A stretch of 64,000 nucleotides of DNA, taken from NCBI RefSeq assembly GCF_000002425.4, contig NC_037260.1:9845414-9909413 (forward strand). The letters are read 5' to 3'. Source of the stretch: Physcomitrium patens (taxonomy: Eukaryota > Streptophyta > Bryopsida > Funariales > Funariaceae). The position numbers and the translations under genes are program-made. Of the stretch, positions 23,245-34,256 are shown one piece after another. Numbering within the stretch: the first letter of the stretch is position 1; the number at the start of each line of letters is the position of its first letter. Below the pieces are notes generated by a model. That model was not told the origin of the DNA. It saw nothing but the letters and a program-made list of their open reading frames with translations, and made no database searches.

Positions 23245-24715
23245 TTACATTCAAAACTCAATAACTAATTTTTACTATCTTCGAAATACCGTCTTAAGAA
23301 TATTCCCTCAGCAAGGTCAACTCATACAAATTAGACAATATGATATATATAATCCCACTCTCTGCAGCGTCTTAAAACAGCCAAGTACAAACAATCTGGA
23401 ATCACGAGGAACAACTGAAAACAATCCCCAAGTTGCTAAAACTTAAGATCCCAAGAGGGCAGGCAAAACAACTAGAAAGGCAACAAAACACTCTTCTAGA
23501 ACAATTCCTGAGCTTTGACCAGAATATAAAAAGACAAAGCATGAAGAAATGGAAGTTTCAACACACACAAACACCAAATGCTAGTCAACTAAGACACAGA
23601 TATAAAGATGATCAACATTCCAAATACGACGAAACGTCCACAAATGCTTTGATTAACTTGTACTGAAAAGCACTGCCTTCGCCTGATATATTAACACGCT
23701 GTGCCAAACTACTGACAACTCTCTAGAGATCAGCCAACACGTAAAAATTCCAAATTAAAACAAAGATAGCCGTCCTTCACTTCCAATACCTGCACCTTTC
23801 ATTCATTCCCACTCCCACCTCAATGCTTCCCATCAAAAGCTCCATGCCAACGCCCACCCCACTCCATTCCATCACACTCACAACCAGTCCCCCCTTCCAA
23901 CAATCAACACTCCACGCTCCCTCCCATCCATTCTCTTCCATCCTCCCCGACCCACTTCCTGTGCCATGCTCCTTTTCCTAGCGTACCGGATGCAATGTTG
24001 CCCGATGTGTTATCCTTACCCTTTGTTGCCCCCTGCCGTTCCCAACAATCACACCACATTCATCGTGCCCCACGTCTGCCACCCTCCAACCATCACTCCA
24101 ACATCACGCAACACAAATCCCGAAAAAACGTCCACATTCGGCTCTTTCAAATGCTTTACAGACCGTAAATCTTCCCACAATACCATCACCAATCACAGAC
24201 CCAGCCCACCCTCTCCCCTCACACCCACCGTTCAATTTGGTAGTCCGTCGTTCACAACTCCGGGTGCGGTTGCTCATCAAAAATGCAAATCGTAAACCTT
24301 CAACAGGATCCTAATAAACCAAAGAGCAACCCTCATTCTCTCGAGCTGATCTTCGACCTCGCACTTCTATCCGCTTTGAAAATCCCCCCCGGCATCCAGG
24401 GTTAATGTGTGTAATGTCCTAAATCTCACTTCACTTCGAATCCCTCGCTAATATCACGAGGAATCAAGAATGCTACACTCGCACGATCCCGTGTCAGGCC
24501 TTCAAAGTATACAGTCCCTTCCGTCCTCTCCCGACCTCGTGCCGCTTTCTGCGCACACTCCAGTGTCGTAGGAGATCCGCCAAAATATATGACCTCCGTG
24601 ATCTTGCGCAGACAGCTTCATCTGTTAGTCTTCTTTCTCTATTACAGGGAACGGTGTCGCAACCACTGTTCCAATGAATCATCCCCCCCCCCCCCCGGAC
24701 GCCTCTCCCACTCCG
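23245..24715 (-). other. Downstream region or 3' UTR of the WRC gene
   Basis: Composition rises steadily from 23250 towards the WRC stop codon at 24716. A run of 14 C (24683-24696; G on the mRNA strand) lies just beyond the stop. About 23800-24300 is C-rich and G-poor on the plus strand. The small ORFs here (for example 23966-24295) are low-complexity and show no domain. Part is likely the 3' UTR of the minus-strand gene, but its end is not determined. Confidence 0.4.
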
Positions 24716-25560
24716 CTACGCTTCCCCTGTGTCCTTCGTCATCCGCTTCTGGTGGTGCTCGCAGTAGTTCGAGTTCGACGGTGCCATCAGCGGGCATTGC
24801 CAGTTCTTGCCGTCCGACCTTTTGCACGGTTTTCCGCCCACGGCGGCGCTTTTGTACATGCCTTTCAATCGGGGTTTCGCGTTTGCCTGCAAGCCCGCCT
24901 CGGATTCCTCTTTCCCGCACTTCTCTTCCCACTTCACGCTCTCATCGCCTCCTTTCAACGTCACCGAACTCTCGTCGCTTTTCCAATACACTGCTGGCAC
25001 CTTCTGCCTGCTCGCACCTCCCTTCACGTGTCGGCTCTTCGGTGCCCTTGTGCGCCCGCTGGCGTTCATCTGAGCCCAGTACCTCGCCGTCCCCTCTCTC
25101 CGAGCCATGGCCGCGGCTTCTTTCTTGCTGTCCGTCTTCACCGTCGATGCTTTATCCTGTACAATGGTTTCGGCAGCACACTGGGGCGACGGCGATGCTG
25201 TGGCCTGGGTCACCCCCACGATAGCTTCACACAATATGTACCTGCCTTCCCCCGCCTGGAAGTAATATGGATTGTTGCGAATGATCTTCCCGATCTTGAT
25301 CCGAGGCTTCACCAGCCCCTGGAACACGGCACCCAGCCCGGCCTCCTCTATTCGCGACGCGGCCTCTCGTGCCGTCAGGCCCCCTCTGCCGGCTTGAAGG
25401 AACACTTGGTACGTGATGTACACCAGGCTGTCGGTCGGTTTCTTGCTCGGATGATCCGACGCTAGCTCCATCACCTGCACCGCCTGATTCTTGCTCTCGT
25501 TGCCGCCTGCTTCCGCCGCTGGCGTCACGTGCTGCTCGTTCTTCCCGGAACTCGTCCCTG
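24716..25560 (-). CDS. WRC zinc-finger protein, last coding exon
   Basis: This exon encodes roughly the C-terminal 275-280 residues and ends with TAG at 24716-24718. A winged-helix-like region comes first: VYITYQVFLQAGRGG, then LTAREAASRIEEAGLGAVFQ, then KPRIKIGKIIRNNPYYFQAG and RYILCEA. A basic, low-complexity middle follows. At the end is a complete WRC motif: Cys, nine residues (KRSDGKNWQ), Cys, ten residues, Cys, two residues, His. WRC motifs occur in growth-regulating factors and other plant nuclear proteins, where they bind DNA and target proteins to the nucleus. No QLQ domain is visible, so this is not a standard GRF. The 5' edge of the exon is uncertain: an in-frame stop lies at 25595-25597, and no AG in the right phase with a good pyrimidine tract stood out between about 25600 and 25480. 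Confidence 0.85.
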
Positions 25561-26293
25561 GATTCAGTTCATGCCCCCGCTTAGACCCGGCCACTCACCC
25601 ACGCACAAACCCGCGCTTCCGTTGCGCGCAAACCACGTCGCCTTCGACCCTACTGCATGCATGCAACTGCTCCCTACAACCCCATCCCCTCCACCAACTA
25701 CGCTCATATCCATCCAATGCCACCCTCAACACCAGCATCCCCGAACTCACCCCACAACCCAACCACAACTTGCACTCATCCAAAACACGTACCATTTTCC
25801 TCCGACCCTTGCCTCCGTTTCAAGCCCGACCTTTCACCAACCAGCGCACGCGCACACAAACACATACACACACACGCGCACATACCGTTAGCGCCCTAAC
25901 ACAAGTGTAACTCCCACACCCAACATCTCCCCACCAACTGTCTCAGGCTCTGCGTTCAGCGCGCACAGGGACGTCGCTGCGCGCGCAGCCAATGCCCCTC
26001 GCCTCGCCCTCTCTGCTTATATCGCATCAGTCCAACACATGCGCACCACCACTCTGTTTGCCTGCTCCGACCATGCTCACAAAAACCATTTGCGTCCAAC
26101 ACAACTGTCGCCTGCCAAGCCAGGTACGCATTCGACACACAACATCCACCGTCCCCTAACACAGCGCTCGCGGTTCCACACAGCCAACGCCTGCTACTCA
26201 CCCCTAACCCCTCACCGACACATACTTGAAAGCTCCCTTCCTCTCCCCTCCCAAACCAAAACCCTTCCCGTGTGCTGGATGCCGGGCTCTCAC

Positions 26294-26367
26294 CTCTGCT
26301 GCCTGTGCTCTTGCGTGACCACCCTCGTCTCCTCAAACTTGTGTAGCTTCTGGGTCTTCGCTGCAAT
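26294..26367 (-). CDS. WRC zinc-finger protein, internal exon (74 nt)
   Basis: On the minus strand this exon sits between GGAACAG (acceptor) and AG|GTGAGA (donor). It reads IAAKTQKLHKFEETRVVTQE then HRQQR, a charged, probably helical segment. It joins the previous exon in phase 0 and leaves phase 2, so the frame fits. It is too short for ordinary ORF finding and was found by splice consensus and reading phase. The next acceptor downstream must supply one base; I could not settle it. Confidence 0.65.
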
Positions 26368-26630
26368 CTGTTCCACAAAAGTGACACGTCACGATTCAAA
26401 CGTCTCTCTTGCTTGCGTTCTTCGCCGTTTCTATCTACCCCAACTGCGTCACCGGACACCCTCGTGCATATCACATACACGCACCACCCCACATGAATGC
26501 ATGCAGCAATCACATCTCAACTCACTCATTTATTACTACTCCCTCCCAAGAACAAATAAAATATATAAATGGAGGGGGGGGGGACTGATTCACTCAATCG
26601 ACTGGCCGTGCGGTAAGAGAGAGAACTCAC

Positions 26631-27166
26631 GTTCAATGCGAGGTCACAGCCGCTTCGTTCAGTCCTTTTCGCCGCGGACTTGCCACCATCTTTGCACGCC
26701 GACGGCTCCGCACCCAACCAAGCCACCCCACCGACTCTGCCATTCTCGTTCAATCGAGACTGCTCATCCCCGAACTTCTGTAATGTTACATGTTCTGGAG
26801 ACAACGTGCTCGTCAGCCCCTCGTCCGACACGCCCGATGCCCGCAACCTGTCCTCTTCCGCACCACCTTTCACGCTCCTTACACCGCCGTCCTCCGCACC
26901 CCCCGGTGCAAACCTCCCGCATTCATCCCACCCCCGCAAACCGTCGCTGCTCGGACGACTCGGCTTCCCGTCGTCCGACTGTCCCGTGAACTGATCACAC
27001 TCCTTCACGATGTGATCGCTGCTCTTCGGCCAGAAACACAGCTTCCTGGACTTCCTGCTCAGCTGCTCCTTAGCATTAAAGAGAAATTTCCACGTCTCCT
27101 CCAAGCTCGCCACATCCACGTCTGGGCGTTTGTACACTCCATGCGAATCCCGGCTCCCAGACTCCA
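26631..27166 (-). CDS. WRC zinc-finger protein, second coding exon
   Basis: The acceptor TAATTGCAG ends at 27167 and the donor GTGAGT begins at 26630. The exon is 536 nt: it completes the phase-1 codon left by exon 1 and ends at a codon boundary, giving 179 codons in frame. The protein begins ESGSRDSHGVYKRPDVDVAS, then LEETWKFLFNAKEQLSRKSR, and ends near CDLALN. The first part is well ordered and probably conserved; the rest is Ser/Gly-rich and likely disordered. I do not recognise a named domain here. The exact fit of phases on both sides supports the model. Confidence 0.8.
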
Positions 27167-27413
27167 CTGCAATTACACGCACCCTTTAGAACCTCACGTC
27201 TCCACCACACCCACTCCCGCACGCGCTTCCTAAATTTAAACCACGCGCGCATTGCCCACGCACCCCACCTCCCACCCACTACACCCACCCGCCTCGCCAA
27301 AATCCGCCACCGAATTGGCCCCTCCGACCACAATGGCACGCTATCGGTCACACCCTGAACCCCCCCGCCACTCATCCAACACAACAACGCCACAATGCCG
27401 GTGAGAATCTTAC

Positions 27414-27537
27414 ACGAGAAGTCGAGGTTCGGATCCTGCGGCAGCAGCCCCTTCAGAAACCTAAGCTTATCCAGCCACGTATAGGCGCTGCGCGTCTTTA
27501 CCACCACGGTCGACGCAATTCCCGCGTCATCCTCCAT
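27414..27537 (-). CDS. WRC zinc-finger protein, first coding exon
   Basis: It starts at ATG 27537 (MEDDAGIASTVVVKTRSAYT, then WLDKLRFLKGLLPQDPNLDF) and ends in phase 1 at 27414, before a consensus donor GTAAGA. Joined to 26631-27166 the protein continues without interruption. Upstream in-frame codons reach back to a stop at 27577-27579, with a GTG at 27558 but no other ATG, so 27537 is the natural start unless an upstream exon exists. Together with the later exons the protein would be about 500 residues. The gene lies alone; its nearest neighbour is the Copia element downstream of its promoter side. Confidence 0.75.
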
Positions 27538-27579
27538 CCCTCCTTCCTCCTCCTCCACCTCGTCCTCCTCTCCCGCCTA

Positions 27580-28400
27580 GTCCTCTTTCCCCTCCCAAAC
27601 GCACTCCTGCACTCGCCCCCGACCACCGACATCCGCCTGCCCGGACTCCAGCGAAGGCGCCTCGACGCAGATGGGATTAAGCGCAGCAGCCTCCGCGCCG
27701 AGGCATCGTCGCTCGCGCCAGACCGCACGACGCACGCGACCGACACCCATGCGACGCGCGGAGGAGGAGCACCATGCACGCTCGGGCGGGCCCGCAGTGG
27801 CGATCCCGGACAAACGCGGCCGAGGGCGCTCAAAACCCTAATGCCATGGAAACGCAGCAGGGGACAACGAGGGGTGGGGAAGCGCAAGCGGTAGCGGTAG
27901 CGAGGGAGAAAGGGAGCAGGAGACGAAGAAGGAAGGCGGAGGCGACGAGGGAGAGACAGTCCTCCTCCCCGAAATCATCATTCAAGCAAATCGAGCGACG
28001 TGGCGATGATGTCCTTGCCTCGCCTCGCCTCGCCTCGCCTTGCCCCCATCCCCCGAGCATCCTGGCTCAGTGCCCTGCCCTGGCCTGCCCTGCCAGCCTA
28101 CCCCTAATTTCCCCCCGCCCCTCCCCCGCCCTTCAATACCACCGCCAAGCCATTTCAGCATTAGTTTTTCTCTTTACCCTCGCTCTGCTCTGTGTCAGAG
28201 AGCAGTCGTGTAGAGTTTGCCCCTCTGCTGTGCCCATCTGCTCTTGGCTGTGTGTCTTTGGTTCTGTTTAGTTGGGCGGTTTTGTCTTCGTACAGGAGTC
28301 ATTGTTGTCGTTTTTTGTCTCACTGATGGTGTTTATCGTGGATGCGTGGCGGCATCGACACATCTTTCGGTATTGTGTATTATTAGAAATGCAGTAAATA
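27580..28400 (-). promoter_or_regulatory. GC-rich promoter/5' leader of the WRC gene
   Basis: A GC- and CpG-rich block ends in AT-rich DNA near 28400, the mirror image of the S40 island. It contains CGCCT repeats at about 28015-28040 and CCCTG/CCTGC repeats at about 28073-28098. ORFs on both strands are composition-driven and show no domain. Whether a divergent plus-strand transcript starts here cannot be told from sequence. Confidence 0.4.
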
Positions 28401-28554
28401 TAGATTAGGATTTGTGGAGGATCAGTATGGGTTGATTACGTTGTAATATTTAAGTGTTTCATTATTTCAGATTACTTTCATGAGTCAAAGGAATATCTTA
28501 ATGAGAAGAACCGTTATAGTAATTTTAAAATCCGAGTGAAATTACAGTTACTAC
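28401..28554. other. AT-rich spacer before Copia-1
   Basis: No feature is seen between the GC-rich block and the target duplication of Copia-1. Confidence 0.6.
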
Positions 28555-28559
28555 CTTAT

Positions 28560-28872
28560 TGTTGAGATCATTAAATGTAGTCGGCACTCTCCATAATATT
28601 TACTGTAGACTACAATATTTTGAGTCTAGTGGAGAAGTACTGTTTATCATCTCCTTTTTTCTCTTTCTTTTATACGAGACACAACCAGATGAACAGATTT
28701 TTATGTGTGAAGCTCTCTCTCCTTAGAAACCCTCTTATGTGTATGACTTATTACTATTCTTGTGTGTGTGTATGACTTACTACTACTCTTGTGTGTGCAT
28801 ATGACTTACTACTATTCTTGTGTGTGTGTATGACTTACTATTACTCTTGTGTTTTTCTAAACATTCTCAACA
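28560..28872 (+). repeat. 5' LTR of Copia-1
   Basis: 313 bp, TGTTGAGATC...CTCAACA. It contains four units of a ~29-bp minisatellite (TATGACTTACTACTACTCTTG and variants) at about 28740-28850, compared with two in the 3' LTR. Confidence 0.93.
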
Positions 28873-29156
28873 CGTTATCAACACGACTTTCTTCTATACA
28901 CTATTACAATTTTTTCCTCTAGTCTTTGACTCTTCAAACCTGTTGCTACCCTTGCTCAGTGTCTGCTTCATGATCTTGTTCTTCCTGTTGCGCCCCACGC
29001 TTGCCGCCAAATCCGCCACTGCCGTCGTTGCCACCCTATCGCCCGCCATTGTCTGCCATTGCATGCCGCTTCCACCTTGCCGCCCTACTGCTGCCCTACC
29101 GGTGCCTGTTGCCGCCATCTTATTGTTGTTTTATTTCCTTAATCTGTAATCTCTTT

Positions 29157-29159
<3 letters not shown>

Positions 29160-29191
<32 letters not shown>
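29160..29191. repeat. (TA)n microsatellite in Copia-1 leader
   Basis: About 15 uninterrupted TA units lie between the 5' LTR and gag of Copia-1. Confidence 0.95.
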
Positions 29192-29193
<2 letters not shown>

Positions 29194-29292
29194 CAAGTTC
29201 AAGTTTAACATTTTATTTGACTTTATATTTTAAGGTATGTTTTACTCAACTTTTCTACTTGATATTGTATTTTCTTTACAGATTTATTTATA

Positions 29293-30370
29293 ATGAGTGC
29301 TTCAACATCTTCAACTCCTTCTACTATGGTTCCAACTATTACCAGTGCATCCCAACATTTTCAAGCTCTTTTATTTCGACCATTGACTATGGATGGAAAC
29401 AATTATCTATTATGGGCTAAAATGGCAAAAGCAAATTTATTTGCAAAACAACTCTCGGATGCCATTATGTTTGAAGAATCTCCTACAATAAGTATTTCTA
29501 TACCTCCTGCTATTCGTTGGAAAGCACTTCTTCTCCTTCGTCATCATCTTGTACCTGCATTGTAACATTAATATTTGGAAATATAAGATCCTGCAAAACT
29601 TTAGAAGAATCTTAAATCTAGGTTTGATCATCAAAAGACCATTTTTCTTCCATGTGCACGTCATAATTGGATACATTTACGTGTTTTGGATTTTCCAAAT
29701 TTAAATGGTTTGAATAGTAAAATGTATAATATTGTCTCACAATTATGATTATGTGGACAAAGCATTTCTGAAGAAGAAATGATTGAGAAAACTCTCTCTA
29801 CATTTCCTCATGTATGTGCTGTGCTTGCACAACAATACAAGAACATGAAATTTTAGAGTCATTCTGATCTCATGTCCTATCTATTTCTTGCGGAGAAGCA
29901 AAATGAGCTATTCTTGTGCAATGCAGAAGCTCGTGCTATTGGAACTACAGTTTCAGAATCTCATGCACTTAATATTTCAATGTCTAAGAAGAAATTATAT
30001 AAACATGAGAAACATACTCATAAGTATCAAGGTAGTCATAGTCAAGACCATTTCTACCCATATAGAAAGAATAAACGTTCTACTATTAATTATAGTAGAA
30101 AAGAAAAATCATAGATGCATTCTTGCCATAAGTGTGGAATGATTGGACATTTAGCACATGCGTGCCGTACTTCAAAATATTTTATTAAAATATTCCAAGA
30201 AAATAAGAAATTACAAGCTGAGGCTCGTGAAATTCATACCATGGATGTGTCCATGGATTCAATTGGTGTTGATGACTTAGAGGCTTATATGAATGATAGA
30301 ACCTCTAATGATGAATCAAATGATGCACTCATTGATTCTGCAATAATACATACTATCTTGCGAGATAGAT
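29293..30370 (+). pseudogene. Copia-1 gag with CCHC zinc knuckle
   Basis: The start ATG at 29293 opens MSASTSSTPSTMVPTITSAS and continues to PLTMDGNNYLLWAKMAKANL, the typical beginning of plant Copia gag. Stops then break the frame (first at about 29563). The nucleocapsid knuckle CHKCGMIGHLAHAC at about 30124-30165 keeps all four metal ligands in C-x2-C-x4-H-x4-C spacing. Gag packages the RNA into virus-like particles in the cytoplasm; this copy cannot make a full protein. Confidence 0.88.
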
Positions 30371-31580
30371 GATTTTTTATTGAAAAATCTTCAACTTAGC
30401 AAACTAAAAATATGATGACTATGGCTGGAGCAAATGCGTTTTATTTCCAAGAGGACATAGTAATGATAAAATTACCTGCGAGTTCCATTATAAAATATAA
30501 ACATGCGATGTTTGAACCTTCAGCACCTTGGAGTCTGATCAGCTACCGAGATATGCGTATTAATGGTTATCACCTTTCGAACGTCACTTTAAATAGAAAA
30601 GAGATTTTGATTCTTACGAAGAATCATAAAATTGTTGAAAAAGCTTTTGCTACAAAAAATGGTTTATATCGAATTGTAATTTGACCTCCCATTATATTAT
30701 ATTTTTGCATTATCTATCTCAGAGAGTCGTGTTTCTCTGTGGCATGGACGATTGGGACATCCAAGATCCACATTATTTAGAAAGATCTTTCTATGTATAA
30801 TTGGACACAATTTAAAGCCTACATATGTAGACTCTATGGAATTATGTCATGCATACGTGCAAGGTAAAATGATTACTCGGCCTTCAATTTGGAAACTTCC
30901 ACAAGAATTACCATCAATGCTTGAAAGATTGCAGGGTGATATTTGTGGTCCTATTAATCCAATATCAAGACTATTTCGTTATTTTTTAGTCCTTGTTGAT
31001 GCATCAGGTAAATAATCACAAGTTTTATTATTATCAACTCAAAACATGGTGTTTTCCAATCTTATATCTATGCTTATTTGCTTTCGGGCATATTTTCTTG
31101 ATTATCCTATAAAAACATTGCGTATGGATAATGCAAAAGAATTCACATCAAAGTCTTTTGAAGACTATTGTACTATAACAGGAATCGAGTTGACATATTG
31201 TATTCCATATGAACATGCTCAAAATAGACTTGCAGAGTCATTTATAAAGTGTATACAAGTCATTACCCGGCCACTCGTCCTTCACGCAAATCTACCTGCA
31301 TTTATGTGGAGTCATGCACTTTTATATGCTGCAGTATTAATACGCCTCCGCCCTTCTTCTCTTGAAATTGTTTCACCACATGAGCTCATTTTGGGTCATG
31401 TTTTAAATGTATCTCACTTACGAGTATTTGGTTGCCGTACTTGGATTCTAGTACTAGAACCTCAATGGCATACCATTGAACCTCATCGACAAGAAGGCAT
31501 ATATGTTGGTTTTGATTCACCAAACATTATTCATATTGTTGATCCATCAACTCGGAGATTATTACGTGCACGTTTGTAAA
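30331..31580 (+). pseudogene. Copia-1 protease and integrase
   Basis: The protease active-site region reads ALIDSAIIHTILRD at about 30335-30370, a Copia-type Asp-Ser-Ala. The GAG-pre-integrase zinc region follows (about 30733-30870, LWHGRLGHPRS). Its second Cys pair reads CHAYV, where CHAC is the usual form. In the integrase core the three catalytic positions are still visible: Asp in QGDICGPI, Asp in RMDNAKEF and Glu in RLAESF. A stop at about 31014 and others break the frame. Confidence 0.88.
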
Positions 31581-32278
31581 GTTGCCATTTTGAAGAAAAT
31601 GTATTCCCATCTCTTCAAGGAGGAGTATCTAATCAACAAAGAAATAAAGTACTCATATTTGAAGCACCAGAAACGTTTACAATGAATCCCGATCCTAAGA
31701 CATCTTAGGTAGAAATTGAAGTTGCTAAGATTTTACATCTAAAATGGATCGCAGATGAAATATCTGATGGCTTCAATGATGCACCTAGAATTACAAGAGT
31801 TCTTATTAATGAGGCTTAGAATGCACCTGCTCAGATTGCAGTGCCATTGACTATAATACCTTAAATTATAACAACAACAAGTAAAAGAATTCGTAGACCA
31901 GATAAGCAACCATGTAAGAAGAAAGCTATAAAATTGACTAATCTTGGTATTATTTCTCAAGAAATTGCCTCACAACTTGCAAGACTACCAATTCATGATG
32001 ATATATCCATGCATAATGTACCTTCAATTCCTATGAAAAACAATCTTGGAATTAGAAGGAATAAGAACAAGTTGAGTAAAGAATTATCTATTCTGTATAG
32101 TGCTGTAGATGATATTTGGGACAGACCATCTATTATGGTAGATGAATCATTTGCATATATGATTATAGAAGCGCTTTCTTGCAAAGAAGACGATCCTAAA
32201 CCTCAAACCATCGAAGAGGCGATGTGTTGCTCAGATTGATTAAAATAGAAAACTGCTATTGAATAGGAGTATGCCTCT

Positions 32279-33768
32279 TTGCGTAAGAGGAAAGTCTTTG
32301 GTCCAATTATAGACACTCTTACATCTCGCCCTGTGGGATATAAAATGGTATTAATATGCAAGCAAGATGCTCAAGGATTTATTCAACGATTTGGCATTGA
32401 TTATGAATCCACATATTCTTTAGTCATGGATTCAATTACATTTCGATATATTATTGGAATGACAGTTCATGCCACCCTTCAGATGCATCTGATGGATGTA
32501 ATAACTGCATATCTATATGGTTCTCTTGATGCAAATATTTATAAGAAAATTCCACCTAGCTTAGAAACAGGAACTTCAAATCCACCCGCTCTAGAAAAAT
32601 ATCGTGATATTAAATTATGTAAGGCCTTGTATGGTTTAAAATAATCCGAACGCATGTGGTATCAATGTCTTTGAGATTATTTAATTACAAATAATTTTAT
32701 AAGTGATCCATTAATTCCTTGTTTGTTTATTAAACGAGATAAAACTGGTTTTGTGATCATCGCTATATATGTTGATGATCTTAACCTAGTGGGCATTACA
32801 TTTGCATGTGTTACAGCTACAAACCTACTTATACATGAATTTGAGATGAAAATGCTAGGAAAAATAACTTTTTGCATTGGTGTTCAGATTATGCATCTAA
32901 CAGATGGTAGCATTTTTCTCTACCAACTAACGTATATTAGACAAATCTTGCAAAGATTTAATATGATTGATGCTTATCCATTGTTCATACCAATGGTTGG
33001 ACGTGGTCATGATGGTCATGATCCATACCGTCCATGGGAGGAGGAGGAGGAAATATTGGGAGACCAATATCCATACCTCGCAGCCGTTGGAGCATTTTTG
33101 TATTTAGCTATATCTACAAGATCAGATATTGCATTTGCAGTTAGTGTTCTTGTAAGACATAGTGCATGTCCAACACTATGACATTGAAATGGTATCAAAC
33201 ATTTATTATGTTATTTAAAAGATACTGAAGACTTGGGATTATACTACAGACAATCCATAGATTGAAAATTGATTGGATATTGTGATACAGGATATAAATC
33301 TAATATTGCAACAGCTAAATTTCAAACACGATATGTATTCTTAAGACATGGAGGTGCAATATCATGGAAATCAGTGAAACAAACAATAACTGCAACTTCA
33401 TCCAACCATGCAGAAATTATTGCCTTACATGAAGCATCTCGAGAATGTATTTGGTTGTGATCAATTGATAAATTCATTCAAACAACCTAAGGATTTTCAT
33501 GTGATGATTCTCCAACTATCTTGCATGAAGATAATAGTGCTTGTATTGCATAGATGCAAGTTGGTTTCATTAAAGGCAACAGGACAAAGCATATTGATCC
33601 AAAGTATTTTATTTATATCCATGACTTAATTACTGATCAAGCACTTATAATTCAGAAAATTGAATCTATAAATAATCTTGCTGATCTCTTCACCAAAGCT
33701 CTCCCATTAAGCAACCATCGTCAATTTACTTATGGCATTGGTATGCGGCGACTTGCTCTTCTTAAATA
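32279..33768 (+). pseudogene. Copia-1 reverse transcriptase and RNase H
   Basis: RT begins near GYKMVLICKQDAQGFIQRFG (about 32337) and holds LMDVITAYLYGSLDANIY. The catalytic motif is IYVDDLNLVG, with YVDD intact at 32768-32779. RNase H shows GYCDTGYKSNIATA (about 33275) and SSNHAEIIALHEASRECIWL (about 33400). Stops at about 32641, 33179 and 33458 break it. Length and order are as expected for a Copia polyprotein. Confidence 0.9.
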
Positions 33769-33979
33769 AGAAAGTTAATGAGTTCTTTAAATAATTAAAG
33801 AAAATGATGTTGTATTCTTTTTCCTTCATCTATAGTTTTGTCCTTAAATAAAATAAGGTTTTCCTAGATAAGGTTTTAATGAGGCAACAATTCTTAATCT
33901 TTCAAGATCACAGAAAAATATAGATCATAATTCTATATAAATTTTATATTATGTAAATATTATGATGAGTGAGGAAGAG

Positions 33980-34251
33980 TGTTGAGATCATTAAATGTAG
34001 CTGGCGCTCTCCATAATATTTACTATAGACTACAGTAAATACTATAGCTACAATATTTAGAGTCTAGTGGAGAAATACTATTTATCCTCTCATCTTTTCT
34101 CTTCTTGTATACAAGATACAACCAGATGAACAAATTTTTATCTGTGAAGCTCTCTTTCCTTAGAAACCCTCTTGTGTATATGACTTACTACTACTCTTGT
34201 GTATGTATATGACTTACTATTACTCTTGTGTTTTTCTAAATATTCTCAACA
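33980..34251 (+). repeat. 3' LTR of Copia-1
   Basis: 272 bp with the same ends as the 5' LTR. It has two instead of four minisatellite units and about 17 extra bases near 34035 (a duplicated ACTATAG...CTA block), which together account for the length difference. Confidence 0.93.
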
Positions 34252-34256
34252 CTTAT

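Larger units (their letters stand above)
28555..34256 (+). mobile_element. Copia-1: complete but dead Ty1/Copia retrotransposon with 5-bp TSD
   Basis: The element spans 28560-34251 with a perfect CTTAT target duplication at 28555-28559 and 34252-34256. The LTRs are 28560-28872 and 33980-34251, both TGTTGAGA...TCTCAACA (8-bp inverted ends). The sequence after the 5' LTR, CGTTATCAACACG, stands where the primer-binding site should be. The purine tract GAGGAAGAG precedes the 3' LTR. Gene order is gag, protease, integrase, RT, RNase H, the Copia order. Many in-frame stops and several frame changes rule out activity. Confidence 0.95.

Noticed and set aside
24589-26989. Long plus-strand ORFs of 211, 263 and 316 codons
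   Set aside because: They are antisense to the WRC exons or to its C-rich intron; composition is Pro/Ser/His/Arg-rich and there is no domain. The minus strand has splice-consistent exons.
27498-28271. Arg-rich ORFs in the GC-rich block, as an upstream WRC exon or a divergent gene
   Set aside because: They are composition-driven, lack a domain and do not join any exon in phase.
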